Assembly (NCBI RefSeq): GCF_002931555.1
Contig: NZ_PSTZ01000011.1
Location: forward strand, 124,001 to 188,000
Direction: 5' to 3'
Length of the DNA: 64,000 nucleotides
Source: Pseudoclavibacter sp. RFBB5
Lineage (GTDB): Bacteria > Actinomycetota > Actinomycetes > Actinomycetales > Microbacteriaceae
In this document: piece after piece, positions 7,502 to 16,860 of the stretch
Position numbering within the stretch: position 1 is the first letter of the stretch
Layout of the letters: every line of letters begins with the position of its first letter
Notes under the pieces: model-generated
What the model saw: only the letters and a program-made list of their open reading frames with translations
Databases searched by the model: none
Told to the model about the DNA's origin: nothing
Position numbers and translations under genes: made by a program

Positions 7502-9628
7502 ATGAGCACACAGCACGAAGCGCACACCCACGAGCCGGGCCAGGCGATCACGCACGGCCAGCCTTCCCAGCACGAGCACGCAGGGCACGGAGGGCACGCA
7601 GATTCCGCGGCGCACACGGGTCACGAAGGCCACGCCGGCCACGGCGCGGATCACGTCGCCCAGTTCCGGCGCCTGTTCTGGATCAACCTCGTCATCGCCG
7701 TACCAGTGGTCGGCTTCTCGAGCATGTTCGCGATGCTCGTCGGCTACGAGATCCCCGACTTTCCCGGTGCGGCTTTCATCGCGCCCATCCTCGGCACCGT
7801 GATGTACGTCTGGGGCGGGCGCCCGTTCCTGACCGGTGCGATCAGTGAGCTCAGGGCACGCAAGCCCGGCATGATGCTGCTCATCGCGCTCGCGATCACC
7901 GTCGCGTTCGCCGCATCGTGGGGTGCGAGCCTCGGCCTCCTGCACCACGACCTCGAGTTCTGGTGGGAGCTCGCGCTGCTGATCGTCATCATGCTGCTCG
8001 GCCACTGGATCGAGATGCGCTCGCTCGCGCAGACCACCTCAGCACTTGACTCCCTGGCGGCCCTGCTGCCGGATAGCGCCGAACGCGTGGAGGGCGATCG
8101 CATCGTGCAGGTCTCCCCCGCCGAGCTGGCCGTCGGCGACGTCGTCGTGGTTCGCCCGGGTGGGAGCGTGCCGGCGGACGGCAGGATCACGGAGGGCAGG
8201 GCCGAGATCGACGAGGCGATGGTCACCGGCGAGTCGCGCCCGGTGTCCCGCGGCGTCGGCGACACCGTCACGGCCGGGACTGTCGCGACCGACTCCGGTC
8301 TGCGCATCCAGGTGACCGCGACTGGCGACAACACGACCCTCGCCGGCATCCAGCGGCTCGTCACCGAAGCACAGAACTCGACATCGCGAGCGCAGCGGAT
8401 CGCCGATCGGGCCGCCGCCTGGCTGTTCTGGTTCGCCCTCGGTGCAGCCGCCATCACGGCCATCGTCTGGACGCTCGTCGGCAACCCTGACGCCGCCGTC
8501 ATGCGAACCATCACCGTCCTCGTCATCGCCTGCCCCCACGCACTGGGCCTCGCGATCCCGCTCGTCGTGTCGATCGCCACAGAGAAGGCGGCGCGCAGCG
8601 GCGTCCTCATCAAGGACCGCCTCGCGCTCGAGAGCACCCGCACCGTCGACGCGGTCCTCTTCGACAAGACCGGCACCCTCACGAAGGGCGAGCCGACGCT
8701 CACCGAGATCGCGATCGCAGGCAGCTCCGCAAGCGCCCTCACGGCCGACGAGATACTCGCGATCGCGGCCTCCGCGGAAACCGACAGCGAGCATCCGCTT
8801 GCCAAGGCCATCGTCCGCGCGGCGGCCGAGCGCGGCCTCACCGTGCCGGCGGCGTCGAACTTCAGCTCATCACCGGCGGTGGGCGTCACGGCGACCGTCG
8901 ACGGTCGCGAGGTTCGTGTTGGCGGGCCACGCCTCCTCGAGGCGCTCGGCGCATCCGAGATCAGCGAAGCGGATGCATGGCGCGAAGACGGGGCGATCAT
9001 CCTGCACGTCGTGCGAGACGGCGCGGTCGTGGGCGGCCTCAAACTCGCCGACGAGATCCGCCCCGAGTCGCGCGAGGCCGTGGATGCACTCCACCGCCTG
9101 GGCATCGCGGTCGTCCTGATCACGGGTGACGCCGAAGCCGTGGCCCGAAGCGTCGGCGAGGAGCTCGGCGTCGACCGCATCTACGCCGGCGTGCGGCCCG
9201 AGGACAAGTCGGCGAAGGTCGCCGAGCTGCAGGCCGAGGGCAAGAAGGTCGCGATGGTGGGCGACGGCGTGAACGACGCCCCAGCACTGGCGCGCGCCGA
9301 CGTCGGCATCGCCATCGGCGCTGGCACGGACGTGGCGATCGCGTCCGCCGGGGTGATCCTCGCGAGCGATGACCCCCGCTCCGTGCTCTCCGTCATCACG
9401 CTGTCGCGAGCGAGCTACCGCAAGATGACGCAGAACCTCTGGTGGGCGGCCGGCTACAACCTGCTGTCGGTGCCACTCGCGGCGGGCATCCTCGCGCCCG
9501 TCGGGTTCATCCTGCCCATGTCGATCGGCGCCGTGCTCATGTCGCTCTCCACGATCGTCGTCGCCCTCAACGCGCAGCTGCTGCGCCGCGTGGACCTCTC
9601 CCCGGGTTCGAGCGCGCTCGTGAAGTAG
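7502..9628 (+). CDS. copB: CopB-type copper-exporting P1B ATPase
   Basis: A 708-residue heavy-metal P-type ATPase. Seen: a His-rich N-terminal tail (residues 1-55, more than a dozen His, no CxxC heavy-metal domain), actuator motif VTGESRPV near residue 243, the membrane metal site CPH (IACPHALGLAIP, near residue 343), DKTGTLTKGE with the phosphorylated Asp near residue 389, the HP locus SEHPLAKA and the hinge GDGVNDAPALA. CPH with a His-rich tail marks the P1B-3/CopB class, which exports copper to lower cytoplasmic load. The start is ATG after GAGGAGCAGCAC. A CsoR-like operator lies upstream, and the transcript is divergent from a MerR gene. Confidence 0.93.
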   Translation: MSTQHEAHTHEPGQAITHGQPSQHEHAGHGGHADSAAHTGHEGHAGHGADHVAQFRRLFWINLVIAVPVVGFSSMFAMLVGYEIPDFPGAAFIAPILGTVMYVWGGRPFLTGAISELRARKPGMMLLIALAITVAFAASWGASLGLLHHDLEFWWELALLIVIMLLGHWIEMRSLAQTTSALDSLAALLPDSAERVEGDRIVQVSPAELAVGDVVVVRPGGSVPADGRITEGRAEIDEAMVTGESRPVSRGVGDTVTAGTVATDSGLRIQVTATGDNTTLAGIQRLVTEAQNSTSRAQRIADRAAAWLFWFALGAAAITAIVWTLVGNPDAAVMRTITVLVIACPHALGLAIPLVVSIATEKAARSGVLIKDRLALESTRTVDAVLFDKTGTLTKGEPTLTEIAIAGSSASALTADEILAIAASAETDSEHPLAKAIVRAAAERGLTVPAASNFSSSPAVGVTATVDGREVRVGGPRLLEALGASEISEADAWREDGAIILHVVRDGAVVGGLKLADEIRPESREAVDALHRLGIAVVLITGDAEAVARSVGEELGVDRIYAGVRPEDKSAKVAELQAEGKKVAMVGDGVNDAPALARADVGIAIGAGTDVAIASAGVILASDDPRSVLSVITLSRASYRKMTQNLWWAAGYNLLSVPLAAGILAPVGFILPMSIGAVLMSLSTIVVALNAQLLRRVDLSPGSSALVK

Positions 9629-9640
9629 CTGCACTGGGTG

Positions 9641-9705
9641 GTCGCTGCCTGTGTCCCCAACCGCCTGCGAGTCCGGAGCGGTTGGGAACACCGGCAGCGA
9701 TCGAC
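9641..9705. repeat. Long-stem palindrome with TCGCTGCC/GGCAGCGA tips
   Basis: Left arm 9641-9664 (begins GTCGCTGCCTGTG) pairs with 9678-9705 (ends CGGCAGCGATCGAC) around a 13-base loop with few mismatches. It lies between copB and the ydeP-like gene. It may terminate copB transcription, but there is no T-tract. Its tips match those of the repeats at 809-870 and 1556-1616. Confidence 0.8.
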
Positions 9706-9752
9706 TTCAGTCCCCCCGCGTAGACTGAGCGCATTCCCCGGGAGGAGCAACG

Positions 9753-12113
9753 ATGCCCGAACCGAAGCATCCAGAGAAGCACGCGAAGCCCGTCGACGGC
9801 GTAGCGCGCATCGTCGAGAACATCGACGAGACCGCCGCCATGTTCTCCGAGCCGAAGATCACGGCCGTCGGCATCCCCGCCGTGCTCAACTCGCTCAAGG
9901 TCACGACGGCACAGATGGGCGCGACACGCACGGCCCGCACCCTGCTGCGCATCAACCAGAAGGACGGCTTCGACTGCCCCGGATGCGCGTGGCCGGAGGG
10001 CAAGCACCGCAGCCCCGCCGAGTTCTGCGAGAACGGCGCCAAGGCCGTCGCCGAGGAGGCCACGAAGCGGCGCATCCCGCCGACCTTCTTCGCCGAGCAC
10101 TCCGTCGAGGAGCTGCGCACGTGGGACGACTACTCGCTTGGCCAGCAGGGCCGCCTGACGCATCCCATGCTCCTCGACGAGGGCGGCACGCACTACCGCG
10201 CCGTCAGCTGGGACGAGGCGTTCGACATCATCGCCGACGAGTTCGCCCAGATGTCGAGCCCGGACGAGGCCATCTTCTACACCTCGGGCCGCACCTCCAA
10301 CGAGGCGGCGTTCGTCTACCAGCTGTTCGTGCGCGGACTCGGCACCAACAACCTCCCCGACTGCTCGAACATGTGCCACGAGTCGAGCGGCTCAGCCCTC
10401 GGCGAGACCCTCGGAATCGGCAAGGGCTCGGTGAGCCTCGAGGACATCCACGAGGCCGACCTCATCATCATCGCCGGCCAGAACCCCGGCACCAACCACC
10501 CCCGCATGCTGACCGCGCTCGAGAAGGCGAAGATCAACGGCGGCAAGATCATCGCCGTGAACCCGCTGCCGGAGGCTGCGCTCATGCGGTACGAGAACCC
10601 GCAGACCGTGCGCGGCATGGTGCTCGGCGGCACCGCACTGAACGACCTGTTCCTGCAGATCAAGCTCGGCGGCGACCAGGCGCTCTTCCAGGCGCTGGGG
10701 CGCATCCTGCTCGACGCCGAGGAGGCCAACCCCGGTACCGTGTTCGACGCCGAGTTCATCGCCGCCAAGACGGAGGGGGTGGATGCGTACCTCGAGTCGC
10801 TCCGGCGGCTCGACTGGCCGGAGGTCGAGACGGCCACGGGCCTCACCGAGGCTGAGATCCGCGAGGCCGGCGAGATGCTGCTCGCCTCGAAGTCGACGAT
10901 CGTCTGCTGGGCCATGGGCCTCACGCAGCACAAGCACTCCGTGCCGACCCTCCGCGACTGCGTCAACCTGCTGCTCCTGCAGGGCAACATCGGCAAGCCG
11001 GGTGCGGGCGTCTGCCCCGTGCGCGGGCACTCCAACGTGCAGGGCGACCGCACGATGGGCATCTTCGAGAAGATGCCCGAGTCGTTCCACGACAAGCTCG
11101 ACGCTGAGTTCTCGTTCGCCTCCCCCCGCAAGCACGGCTACGACACGGTCGAGGCGATTCGCGCCATGCGCGACGGCAAGGCCCGCGTCTTCATGGCGAT
11201 GGGCGGCAACTTCTCCCGCGCGACGCCGGACACGGCCGTGACCGAGGCCGCCATGGAGTCGCTCGCCCTCACCGTGCAGGTGTCGACGAAGCTCAACCGC
11301 TCGCACGTCGCGACGGGACGCCGGGCCCTCATTCTCCCCACCCTCGGCCGCACCGAACGCGACCGACAGGCGGGCGGCACGCAGCGCGTCACCGTCGAGG
11401 ACTCCATGAGCGCGGTCCACGCCTCGCGCGGACGCCTCGAGCCGGCCAGCGATGAGCTGCTGAGCGAGGTCGCGATCGTGACGATGCTCGCCGAGCGGGT
11501 CCTCACCAGATCGCGGCCGAACGTGCCGCAGGTGAACTGGGCCGAGCTGCGCGCCGACTACGCGAACGTGCGATCGTCCATCTCCCGTGTCATCCCCGGT
11601 TTCGAGGACTTCGAGGCGAAGATCGACGAGCCGGGTGGGTTCATCCTGCCGAACGGCCCGCGCGACGGCCGCGACTTCTCGAGCATCGGCGGCACGGCGA
11701 AGTTCACCGTGAACGAGCTCGAGTACCCGAAGGTGCCGGAGGGTCGCCTCCTGCTGCAGACGCTGCGCTCGCACGACCAGTTCAACACCACCATCTACGG
11801 CAAGGACGACCGGTACCGGGGCGTGAAGAGCGCCAGGCGCGTCGTGTTCGTCAACGAGGCGGATGCGCGCGACCAGGGCCTCGCGGACGGGGACCACGTC
11901 GACATCGTCTCTGAGTGGCCGGGCCGCGACGGCACCGTCGAGGAACGCCGGAGCGACCGCCACCGCATCGTGGTCTACTCGACGCCGCGCGGCTGCGTCG
12001 CCGCGTACTACCCGGAGACGAACGTGCTCGTGCCGCTCGACTCGACCGCCGACGTCAGCAACACGCCGACGTCGAAGTCGATCGTCGTCCGGCTGGAGAA
12101 GCTCGCCTCGTAG
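9753..12113 (+). CDS. FdhF/YdeP-family molybdopterin oxidoreductase
   Basis: A 786-residue molybdopterin-binding oxidoreductase of the formate dehydrogenase alpha/YdeP type. Seen: the family signature FDCPGCAWPEGK near residue 72, cofactor-binding stretches SGRTSNEAAF, IIAGQNPGTNHPR and FMAMGGNFSRATPD, and a C-terminal dinucleotide-binding domain with LQTLRSHDQFNTTIYG. YdeP in E. coli is linked to acid resistance, and the electron donor of this subfamily is not firmly known. The start has GGGAGGAG, and a TAGACT -10 candidate lies at 9721-9726. No FdhD, FdhE, small subunit or molybdopterin biosynthesis gene is adjacent, so it is an orphan catalytic subunit. Confidence 0.88.
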   Translation: MPEPKHPEKHAKPVDGVARIVENIDETAAMFSEPKITAVGIPAVLNSLKVTTAQMGATRTARTLLRINQKDGFDCPGCAWPEGKHRSPAEFCENGAKAVAEEATKRRIPPTFFAEHSVEELRTWDDYSLGQQGRLTHPMLLDEGGTHYRAVSWDEAFDIIADEFAQMSSPDEAIFYTSGRTSNEAAFVYQLFVRGLGTNNLPDCSNMCHESSGSALGETLGIGKGSVSLEDIHEADLIIIAGQNPGTNHPRMLTALEKAKINGGKIIAVNPLPEAALMRYENPQTVRGMVLGGTALNDLFLQIKLGGDQALFQALGRILLDAEEANPGTVFDAEFIAAKTEGVDAYLESLRRLDWPEVETATGLTEAEIREAGEMLLASKSTIVCWAMGLTQHKHSVPTLRDCVNLLLLQGNIGKPGAGVCPVRGHSNVQGDRTMGIFEKMPESFHDKLDAEFSFASPRKHGYDTVEAIRAMRDGKARVFMAMGGNFSRATPDTAVTEAAMESLALTVQVSTKLNRSHVATGRRALILPTLGRTERDRQAGGTQRVTVEDSMSAVHASRGRLEPASDELLSEVAIVTMLAERVLTRSRPNVPQVNWAELRADYANVRSSISRVIPGFEDFEAKIDEPGGFILPNGPRDGRDFSSIGGTAKFTVNELEYPKVPEGRLLLQTLRSHDQFNTTIYGKDDRYRGVKSARRVVFVNEADARDQGLADGDHVDIVSEWPGRDGTVEERRSDRHRIVVYSTPRGCVAAYYPETNVLVPLDSTADVSNTPTSKSIVVRLEKLAS

Positions 12114-12319
12114 ATGCGGGCAAGCTCCGAACTCGCTCCGAGCCCTCTCCGGGCCGGCCTGAATCTCGACTCCCGCTTCACATGCTCAGAGAGCTGACAG
12201 GCGAACGGGACCGGTCCGTGACTCCATTTTCGGGGCGGAGTCAAGCCGGTTCCTTAGTGTACGAAAGATCGGGCGGAGGGGCGCCCGGACACTTCTGGCC
12301 CTCCTCCGTCCCCTGAACG

Positions 12320-12345
12320 CGGGACCCGAGATTCGGGTCCGCGCC
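12320..12345 (+). other. Hairpin in the leader of the lipoprotein gene
   Basis: CGCGGGACCCGA pairs with TCGGGTCCGCG across a three-base loop with one bulged G. It ends about eight bases before the AGAGGAGGA ribosome-binding site, so it could influence translation or end readthrough. No T-tract follows. Confidence 0.5.
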
Positions 12346-12362
12346 ATGAGAGGAGGACGATC

Positions 12363-12992
12363 ATGTCCACTCGACAGGAATCCGATCCAGGACTGACCCC
12401 GCGCCGGGTCTTCTCTGTGCTCGCCGCCACGGCGGGGGCGTTGGTGCTCGCGGGCTGCCAAGTTGCAGCGCCACCTGCCACCTCGGCTCCGCCGGCCGTG
12501 ACCGAGACGGTCACGGTGACCGAGACGGCCGCCCCGGCCGAGCCCGCCGACGGCGACACAGATGACAGCGACACCGGGACGGACGGCTCGTCGGAGACCG
12601 GCTCAGACGTCTTCGATCCGGACGGAAGCATCGAGGGTGCAGAGAGCGTCGCGGAGATGTTCTTCACCGCAGTGGATGAGGGCGACTGGGTGACGGTCGC
12701 CGACAAGTCAGGCGACCCCGAGATCGTGTCGCGTATCCAGAACAACAGCGACATCCGCGACGCCTTGACCCAGTACGCGGGTTCGCCGGTCACCTGCGTC
12801 CATCGTGATGATGACCGCATCCAGCAGACCCTGAGCGACGCCTTCACCGTGATCGACGACACCTACGCGTGCACGCGCGTCGACGTCGAACCGCTCGACG
12901 CGGAGTTCTGGACCTTCCCGACGCTCTTCATCTCCGTCGATTCCGCCGGCGAGATGATGATCGTGTACCGCACGATCACCTACTGGGACTGA
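12363..12992 (+). CDS. Predicted secreted lipoprotein, function unknown
   Basis: A 209-residue protein with a lipoprotein signal peptide: a charged N-terminus with LTPRRVF, a hydrophobic stretch, and lipobox LAGC with the modified Cys near residue 33. A low-complexity linker rich in Ala, Thr, Pro, Asp and Ser follows to about residue 85, then a folded C-terminal domain of about 115 residues with three Cys (TCVH, YACT). The domain looks like the small NTF2-like or DUF domains often displayed on actinobacterial membranes, but no named family is recognised. Start ATG is preceded by AGAGGAGGACGATC. It is alone, with a hairpin in its leader. Confidence 0.8.
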   Translation: MSTRQESDPGLTPRRVFSVLAATAGALVLAGCQVAAPPATSAPPAVTETVTVTETAAPAEPADGDTDDSDTGTDGSSETGSDVFDPDGSIEGAESVAEMFFTAVDEGDWVTVADKSGDPEIVSRIQNNSDIRDALTQYAGSPVTCVHRDDDRIQQTLSDAFTVIDDTYACTRVDVEPLDAEFWTFPTLFISVDSAGEMMIVYRTITYWD

Positions 12993-13024
12993 GCAGCAGG
13001 GATGGTTCGGCCGGTGCGGATGGT

Positions 13025-13303
13025 TCAGCGGCGGCGGATGCGGATCGGCCCCTTGGCCGTCGCGCCGTCGACCACCTCGCCGCCCTGGGTGATGTCGACC
13101 TCGCCCGACTCGACGAGTCGCCGCGCGGCGGCCCGCGCCGCCTCCATCTCATCTCGCCACTCGTCGCCGCCGACAACTCGGGCCGCCTCCGATGGGCAGA
13201 TCGTGGCCCCTTCGGCGCGCTTGTCCAAGAGATCGAGAATCACCCGCTCGAGCTCGCCTCCTGCGCGATCGGGGCCGCTCTCGGGGCCGCCCGCCGCGCT
13301 CAC
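13025..13303 (-). CDS. DUF3253-family small protein
   Basis: A 92-residue protein matching the DUF3253 pattern: ATICPSEAARVVGG, WRDEMEAARAAARRLVESG, then ITQGGEVVD and a closing KGPIRIRRR. The family is a small winged-helix-like fold of unknown role. The GTG start overlaps the stop of the upstream alpha/beta hydrolase by four bases (GTGA), so the two are translationally coupled. The basic C-terminus could contact nucleic acid, but this is conjecture. Confidence 0.8.
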   Translation of the reverse strand: MSAAGGPESGPDRAGGELERVILDLLDKRAEGATICPSEAARVVGGDEWRDEMEAARAAARRLVESGEVDITQGGEVVDGATAKGPIRIRRR

Positions 13304-14121
13304 AGCAGCCGCTCCGCCAGCACCTTCGCCGTCGCTTCGGGATGCACGCGGTGGCCAACCGACTCGGCGACCTCGACGAGCTCCGACCCAGGCAGGGTCT
13401 CGGCAAGCCGCTTCGCTGCGCTCGCGAGGAACGGGAACGTGTCGCCGCCCACGACGATCGTCACGGGCACCTGCACGGCGACCATCGCCTCCGTGGGCGT
13501 CGACACCTGTCGCACGAGCTGCGCGTCGTAGACGGTCGACTGCGCGAGCGGCACGAGCCCAGGGAAGATCGGGCTCTGCTTGATCTGCTCCACGAGGGCA
13601 GGGTCAAGGCCCACGCCTTCGAGCTGGAAGGTGGAGACGGCCGTCGCCTCGTCGCCGTCGTCGACGAGGCGCTGCAGACGCTCGGCGAGATCGGCGGCAG
13701 GCTCGTGCTGTCCGAAGCGGAACGGAGGCTCGGAAAGGAAGAGATGCCGCACGGGCACACCCAGCGACGCGGCGAAGAGCGCGAGCACGGCGCCAGAGGA
13801 ATGCCCGATGACACTCACCCGACCGCCGACCGCGTCGATGACGGCCGCCAGGTCTTCAGCTTCGCGCTCCGGTGCCGAGGGTTTCGTGTCGCCGCTGTCC
13901 CCGCGAGCGCGACGGTCGTAGGAGACAGCCGCAAATCCCGCCCGGACGAGCGCCATCGCGAACTCCGTCACATCGCGCGCCGTCGAGAAGGCACCATTGA
14001 CGATGACCACCACAGGCCCCTCCCCGCGGATCTCGTACGCGATGCGGGTCCCGTCGGCGGAGGTGGCGACCTCGCGGTCGACGCGCACCCCACCCAAGTC
14101 GTTCTGTTCTGCTGCAACCAT
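13300..14121 (-). CDS. Alpha/beta-fold hydrolase
   Basis: A 273-residue alpha/beta hydrolase. Seen: an early VVIVNGAF strand-loop for the oxyanion hole, YDRRARGDSGD, nucleophile elbow GHSSGA (Ser near residue 108) and a C-terminal His in ESVGHRVHPEA. There is no signal peptide, so it acts in the cytoplasm on an unknown ester, amide or C-C substrate. The start at 14121 is chosen because AGGGGAG precedes it; an upstream in-frame extension has no ribosome-binding site. It is the first gene of a two-gene unit with the DUF3253 gene. Confidence 0.85.
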   Translation of the reverse strand: MVAAEQNDLGGVRVDREVATSADGTRIAYEIRGEGPVVVIVNGAFSTARDVTEFAMALVRAGFAAVSYDRRARGDSGDTKPSAPEREAEDLAAVIDAVGGRVSVIGHSSGAVLALFAASLGVPVRHLFLSEPPFRFGQHEPAADLAERLQRLVDDGDEATAVSTFQLEGVGLDPALVEQIKQSPIFPGLVPLAQSTVYDAQLVRQVSTPTEAMVAVQVPVTIVVGGDTFPFLASAAKRLAETLPGSELVEVAESVGHRVHPEATAKVLAERLL

Positions 14122-14318
14122 GTTCCTGCTCCCCTGCGCCCGCAAGTACCGGCCTCGGTGCCCGCACTCGACTACGACGACAGTCTGCACCCGGCCACCG
14201 ACAAAACCAGGCGAAAGCCCCCGACGCATACGTCGAGCCCCGCACTGCAGTCCATCCCTGCAGCGCGAGGCTCGGCGCCATCCACGCTCTGTCGCGGTCT
14301 ATTGTCCCCCGCGCAGAG

Positions 14319-15533
14319 CTACTTCACGTAGCCATTCGGGTTGAGCACGTACTTCTTCGGCGCTCCCGCGTCGAAGTCGGCGTACCCCTTCGGAGCCTCG
14401 TCGAGCGTGATGGGGGTCGCCTGCACTGCATCCGCGATCTTCACCTTGTCGAAGAGGATCGCCTGCATGAGCTGGCGGTTGTACTTCATGACCGGGCACT
14501 GGCCGGTCGTGAACGACAGCGACTTCGCCCAGCCGAGGCCGAGACGGATCGACAGCGAGCCGACCTTCGCGGCATCGTCGACGCCGCCCGGGTCGCCCGT
14601 CACATACAGGCCGGGGATACCGAGCGCTCCGCCGGCCTCCGTCACCGTCATGAGCGAGTTGAGCACCGTCGCGGGCGCCTCGTGCCCCGCATCCGAGCCG
14701 TGCCCGCGGGCCTCGAAGCCCACCGCATCCACACCGCACTCGACCTCCGGCACGCCCAGGATCTGCTCGATCTGCTCGCCCGGGTCGCCCTTCGAGACAT
14801 CGACCGTCTCGCAGCCGAAGGATCTCGCCTGCGCCAGACGGTCCTCGTTGAGGTCGCCGACGATGACGCACGCTGCGCCCAGCAGCTGGGCGCTCACCGC
14901 GGCCGCGAGGCCGACGGGCCCAGCACCCGCGATGTAGACGGTCGACCCTGGTCCGACACCCGCGGTGTATGCACCGTGGAACCCGGTCGGGAAGATGTCG
15001 GAGAGCATCGTCAGGTCGAGGATCTTCTCCAGCGCCTGGTCCCGGTCGGGGAACTTGAGGAGGTTCCAGTCGGCGTACGGCACGAGCACATACTCAGCCT
15101 GCCCGCCAACCCAGCCGCCCATGTCGACGTAGCCGTACGCGCTGCCGGGACGGTCGGGATTGACGTTGAGGCAGATGCCCGTCTTGCCCGCCTTGCAGTT
15201 GCGACAGCGCCCGCAGGCGATGTTGAACGGCACCGAGACGATGTCACCGACCTTGATGAACTCGACGTCCGGCCCGACCTCGATGACCTCCCCCGTGATC
15301 TCGTGCCCGAGCACGAGGTCGACCGGGGCAGTGGTGCGGCCGCGCACCATGTGCTGATCGGAACCGCAGATGTTCGTGGTCACGGTGCGGAGGATGGCGC
15401 CGTGCCGCACCTGCCGGCCCACGTTCGCCGGGTTCACGCCCGGCCCGTCCTTCAGCTCGAACTCGGGGTACGGGATGTCGATGACCTCGACCTCGTTCGG
15501 CCCTTTGTACGCGACAGCTCTGTTGCTCGCCAT
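14319..15533 (-). CDS. fdhA: Glutathione-independent formaldehyde dehydrogenase
   Basis: A 404-residue zinc-dependent medium-chain dehydrogenase. Seen: catalytic zinc Cys in TNICGSDQHM and His-Glu in LGHEITGE, the four structural zinc Cys in CGRCRNCKAGKTGIC, and Rossmann motif GAGPVGLAAA. The long insert and the end KKYVLNPNG match the Pseudomonas-type formaldehyde dehydrogenase, which oxidises formaldehyde to formate with tightly bound NAD and no thiol cofactor. ATG at 15533 follows AAAGGAGAGATC; an upstream in-frame Met lacks a site. A sarcosine oxidase-like gene (17261) and a YdeP-type oxidoreductase (9753) nearby suggest a one-carbon theme. Confidence 0.88.
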   Translation of the reverse strand: MASNRAVAYKGPNEVEVIDIPYPEFELKDGPGVNPANVGRQVRHGAILRTVTTNICGSDQHMVRGRTTAPVDLVLGHEITGEVIEVGPDVEFIKVGDIVSVPFNIACGRCRNCKAGKTGICLNVNPDRPGSAYGYVDMGGWVGGQAEYVLVPYADWNLLKFPDRDQALEKILDLTMLSDIFPTGFHGAYTAGVGPGSTVYIAGAGPVGLAAAVSAQLLGAACVIVGDLNEDRLAQARSFGCETVDVSKGDPGEQIEQILGVPEVECGVDAVGFEARGHGSDAGHEAPATVLNSLMTVTEAGGALGIPGLYVTGDPGGVDDAAKVGSLSIRLGLGWAKSLSFTTGQCPVMKYNRQLMQAILFDKVKIADAVQATPITLDEAPKGYADFDAGAPKKYVLNPNGYVK

Positions 15534-15790
15534 GATCTCTCCTTTGAGTTGAGCGGATGCTGCGTGCGGTGCGCGCGGACGCGCAGCCCTGCGAACGTCT
15601 CTGTTACGCAGTGTTTCGAGGCTATGGTCCGCCCCCACGCCGCGCCAGGATCAGGGGCGGATGAGGGGTGGATGCACAGGCGCGTGTCCGGGTGACCGAC
15701 CGCGGCCTTCCCACTGGTCCATCCGGAATAGCCGCGACGATCCCGTGGTTGTTGTAGCTGCAAGCACCCCCTTGGAAGGAACAGCACAGC

Positions 15791-16648
15791 ATGGCAATTG
15801 TCATCACCGGCGCGACCGGACAGCTCGGCACCCTCGTCATCGACAGCCTCCTCGAACGAGGTGCGGCTCCCGCCGACATCGTCGCGGGCGGGCGCAACGT
15901 GGAGCGCCTCGAGCAGCTCGCCTCGAAGGGCGTCCGCACTGCCGTCATCGACTACGCCCGCCCCGAGACAGCCGCGGAGGCGATCAGCGCCGGCGACACC
16001 GTGGTGCTCATCTCCGGCAACGAGGTCGGGACCCGCGTCGCCCAGCACGAGACGATCATCGACGCGGCGAACGACGCAGGTGCGGCCCGGATCATCTACA
16101 CGAGCGTCCTCGGCGGCGACCCAGACGCCCTCATCCTCGCCCCGGAGCACGTCGCCACCGAGTCCCTCATCCGCGAATCGGGCCTGCCCTACACCGTCGC
16201 CCGCAACGGCTGGTACACCGAGAACTACGTCGCCGAGATCGCCCAGGGCGAGACCACGGGCGTCATCGCGAACAGCGCCGGCAAGGGCCGCGTCGCGAGC
16301 GCGTCGCGAGCAGACTACGCGTCGGGCATCGCCGCAGTCGCCCTCGAGGACGGCCACGACGGCAAGGTCTACGAGTTCTCCGGCGACAAGGCCTGGGACT
16401 TCGACGAGTTCGCGAAGACCCTCGCCGACGCCATCGGCCGCGACGTCGAGTACCGCGCCCTCACCACGGAGGAGCACGCGGCGGCCCTCACTTCGAACGC
16501 CGTCGACGAAGGCACGATCGGCTTCATCACCGGACTCGACGCCAACATCCGCGACGGCGCCCTCGGGCTCACGACCGGCGACCTCTCCCGCGTGTCCGGG
16601 CGACCGACGACCACCCTCGCCGAGACGCTCCGCACCCTGACCGCGTAG
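15791..16648 (+). CDS. NmrA/QorB-like NAD(P)-binding oxidoreductase
   Basis: A 285-residue atypical short-chain dehydrogenase. N-terminal VITGATGQLGTLV is the NAD(P)-binding glycine motif, followed by IIYTSVLGGDPDALIL, YTVARNGWYTENY and a C-terminal NmrA-like substrate domain. It resembles quinone oxidoreductase QorB (YtfG), which reduces quinones with NADPH. Sensor-type NmrA proteins without catalysis are an alternative. GGAAGGA is nine bases before ATG. It is divergent from fdhA across a 257-base gap in which no clear operator was recognised, and is followed by the hairpin array. Confidence 0.82.
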   Translation: MAIVITGATGQLGTLVIDSLLERGAAPADIVAGGRNVERLEQLASKGVRTAVIDYARPETAAEAISAGDTVVLISGNEVGTRVAQHETIIDAANDAGAARIIYTSVLGGDPDALILAPEHVATESLIRESGLPYTVARNGWYTENYVAEIAQGETTGVIANSAGKGRVASASRADYASGIAAVALEDGHDGKVYEFSGDKAWDFDEFAKTLADAIGRDVEYRALTTEEHAAALTSNAVDEGTIGFITGLDANIRDGALGLTTGDLSRVSGRPTTTLAETLRTLTA

Positions 16649-16712
16649 CGCCGCGAGCTCGGCGCGCAGCGTGCCGCCGCGACCCGAGGCTCTCGACCCT
16701 CGACTTGCCCGC

Positions 16713-16780
16713 TTTCGGGATGGGTTACACGCACGCAGATGGGTTGCAGAGCATCCGCGTGCGCGAACGCCATCCCGAAA
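16713..16780. repeat. Long-stem palindrome beside the hairpin array
   Basis: Outer arms TTTCGGGATGG (16713-16723) and CCATCCCGAAA (16770-16780) pair perfectly. Inner CGCACGC and GCGTGCG segments extend the stem. It shares the CGGGATGG...CCATCCCG tips with the tandem hairpins that start about 80 bases later. It lies 65 bases after the qorB-like stop codon. Confidence 0.8.
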
Positions 16781-16860
16781 CGGAAGCGGCAGCTAGAGAC
16801 GGCGGCGGCAGCCGCCGAGGCGACACGGTGCAGCCCGCCGCCGGTCCCGCAGGGCCAGGC

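Noticed and set aside
9641-9705. Riboswitch for the YdeP-type gene
   Set aside because: A simple two-arm hairpin with no conserved aptamer core; the same tips occur in unrelated gaps.
10392-11963. A 523-codon frame antisense to the YdeP-type gene
   Set aside because: No recognisable domain and no ribosome-binding site; the sense gene has a full family signature.
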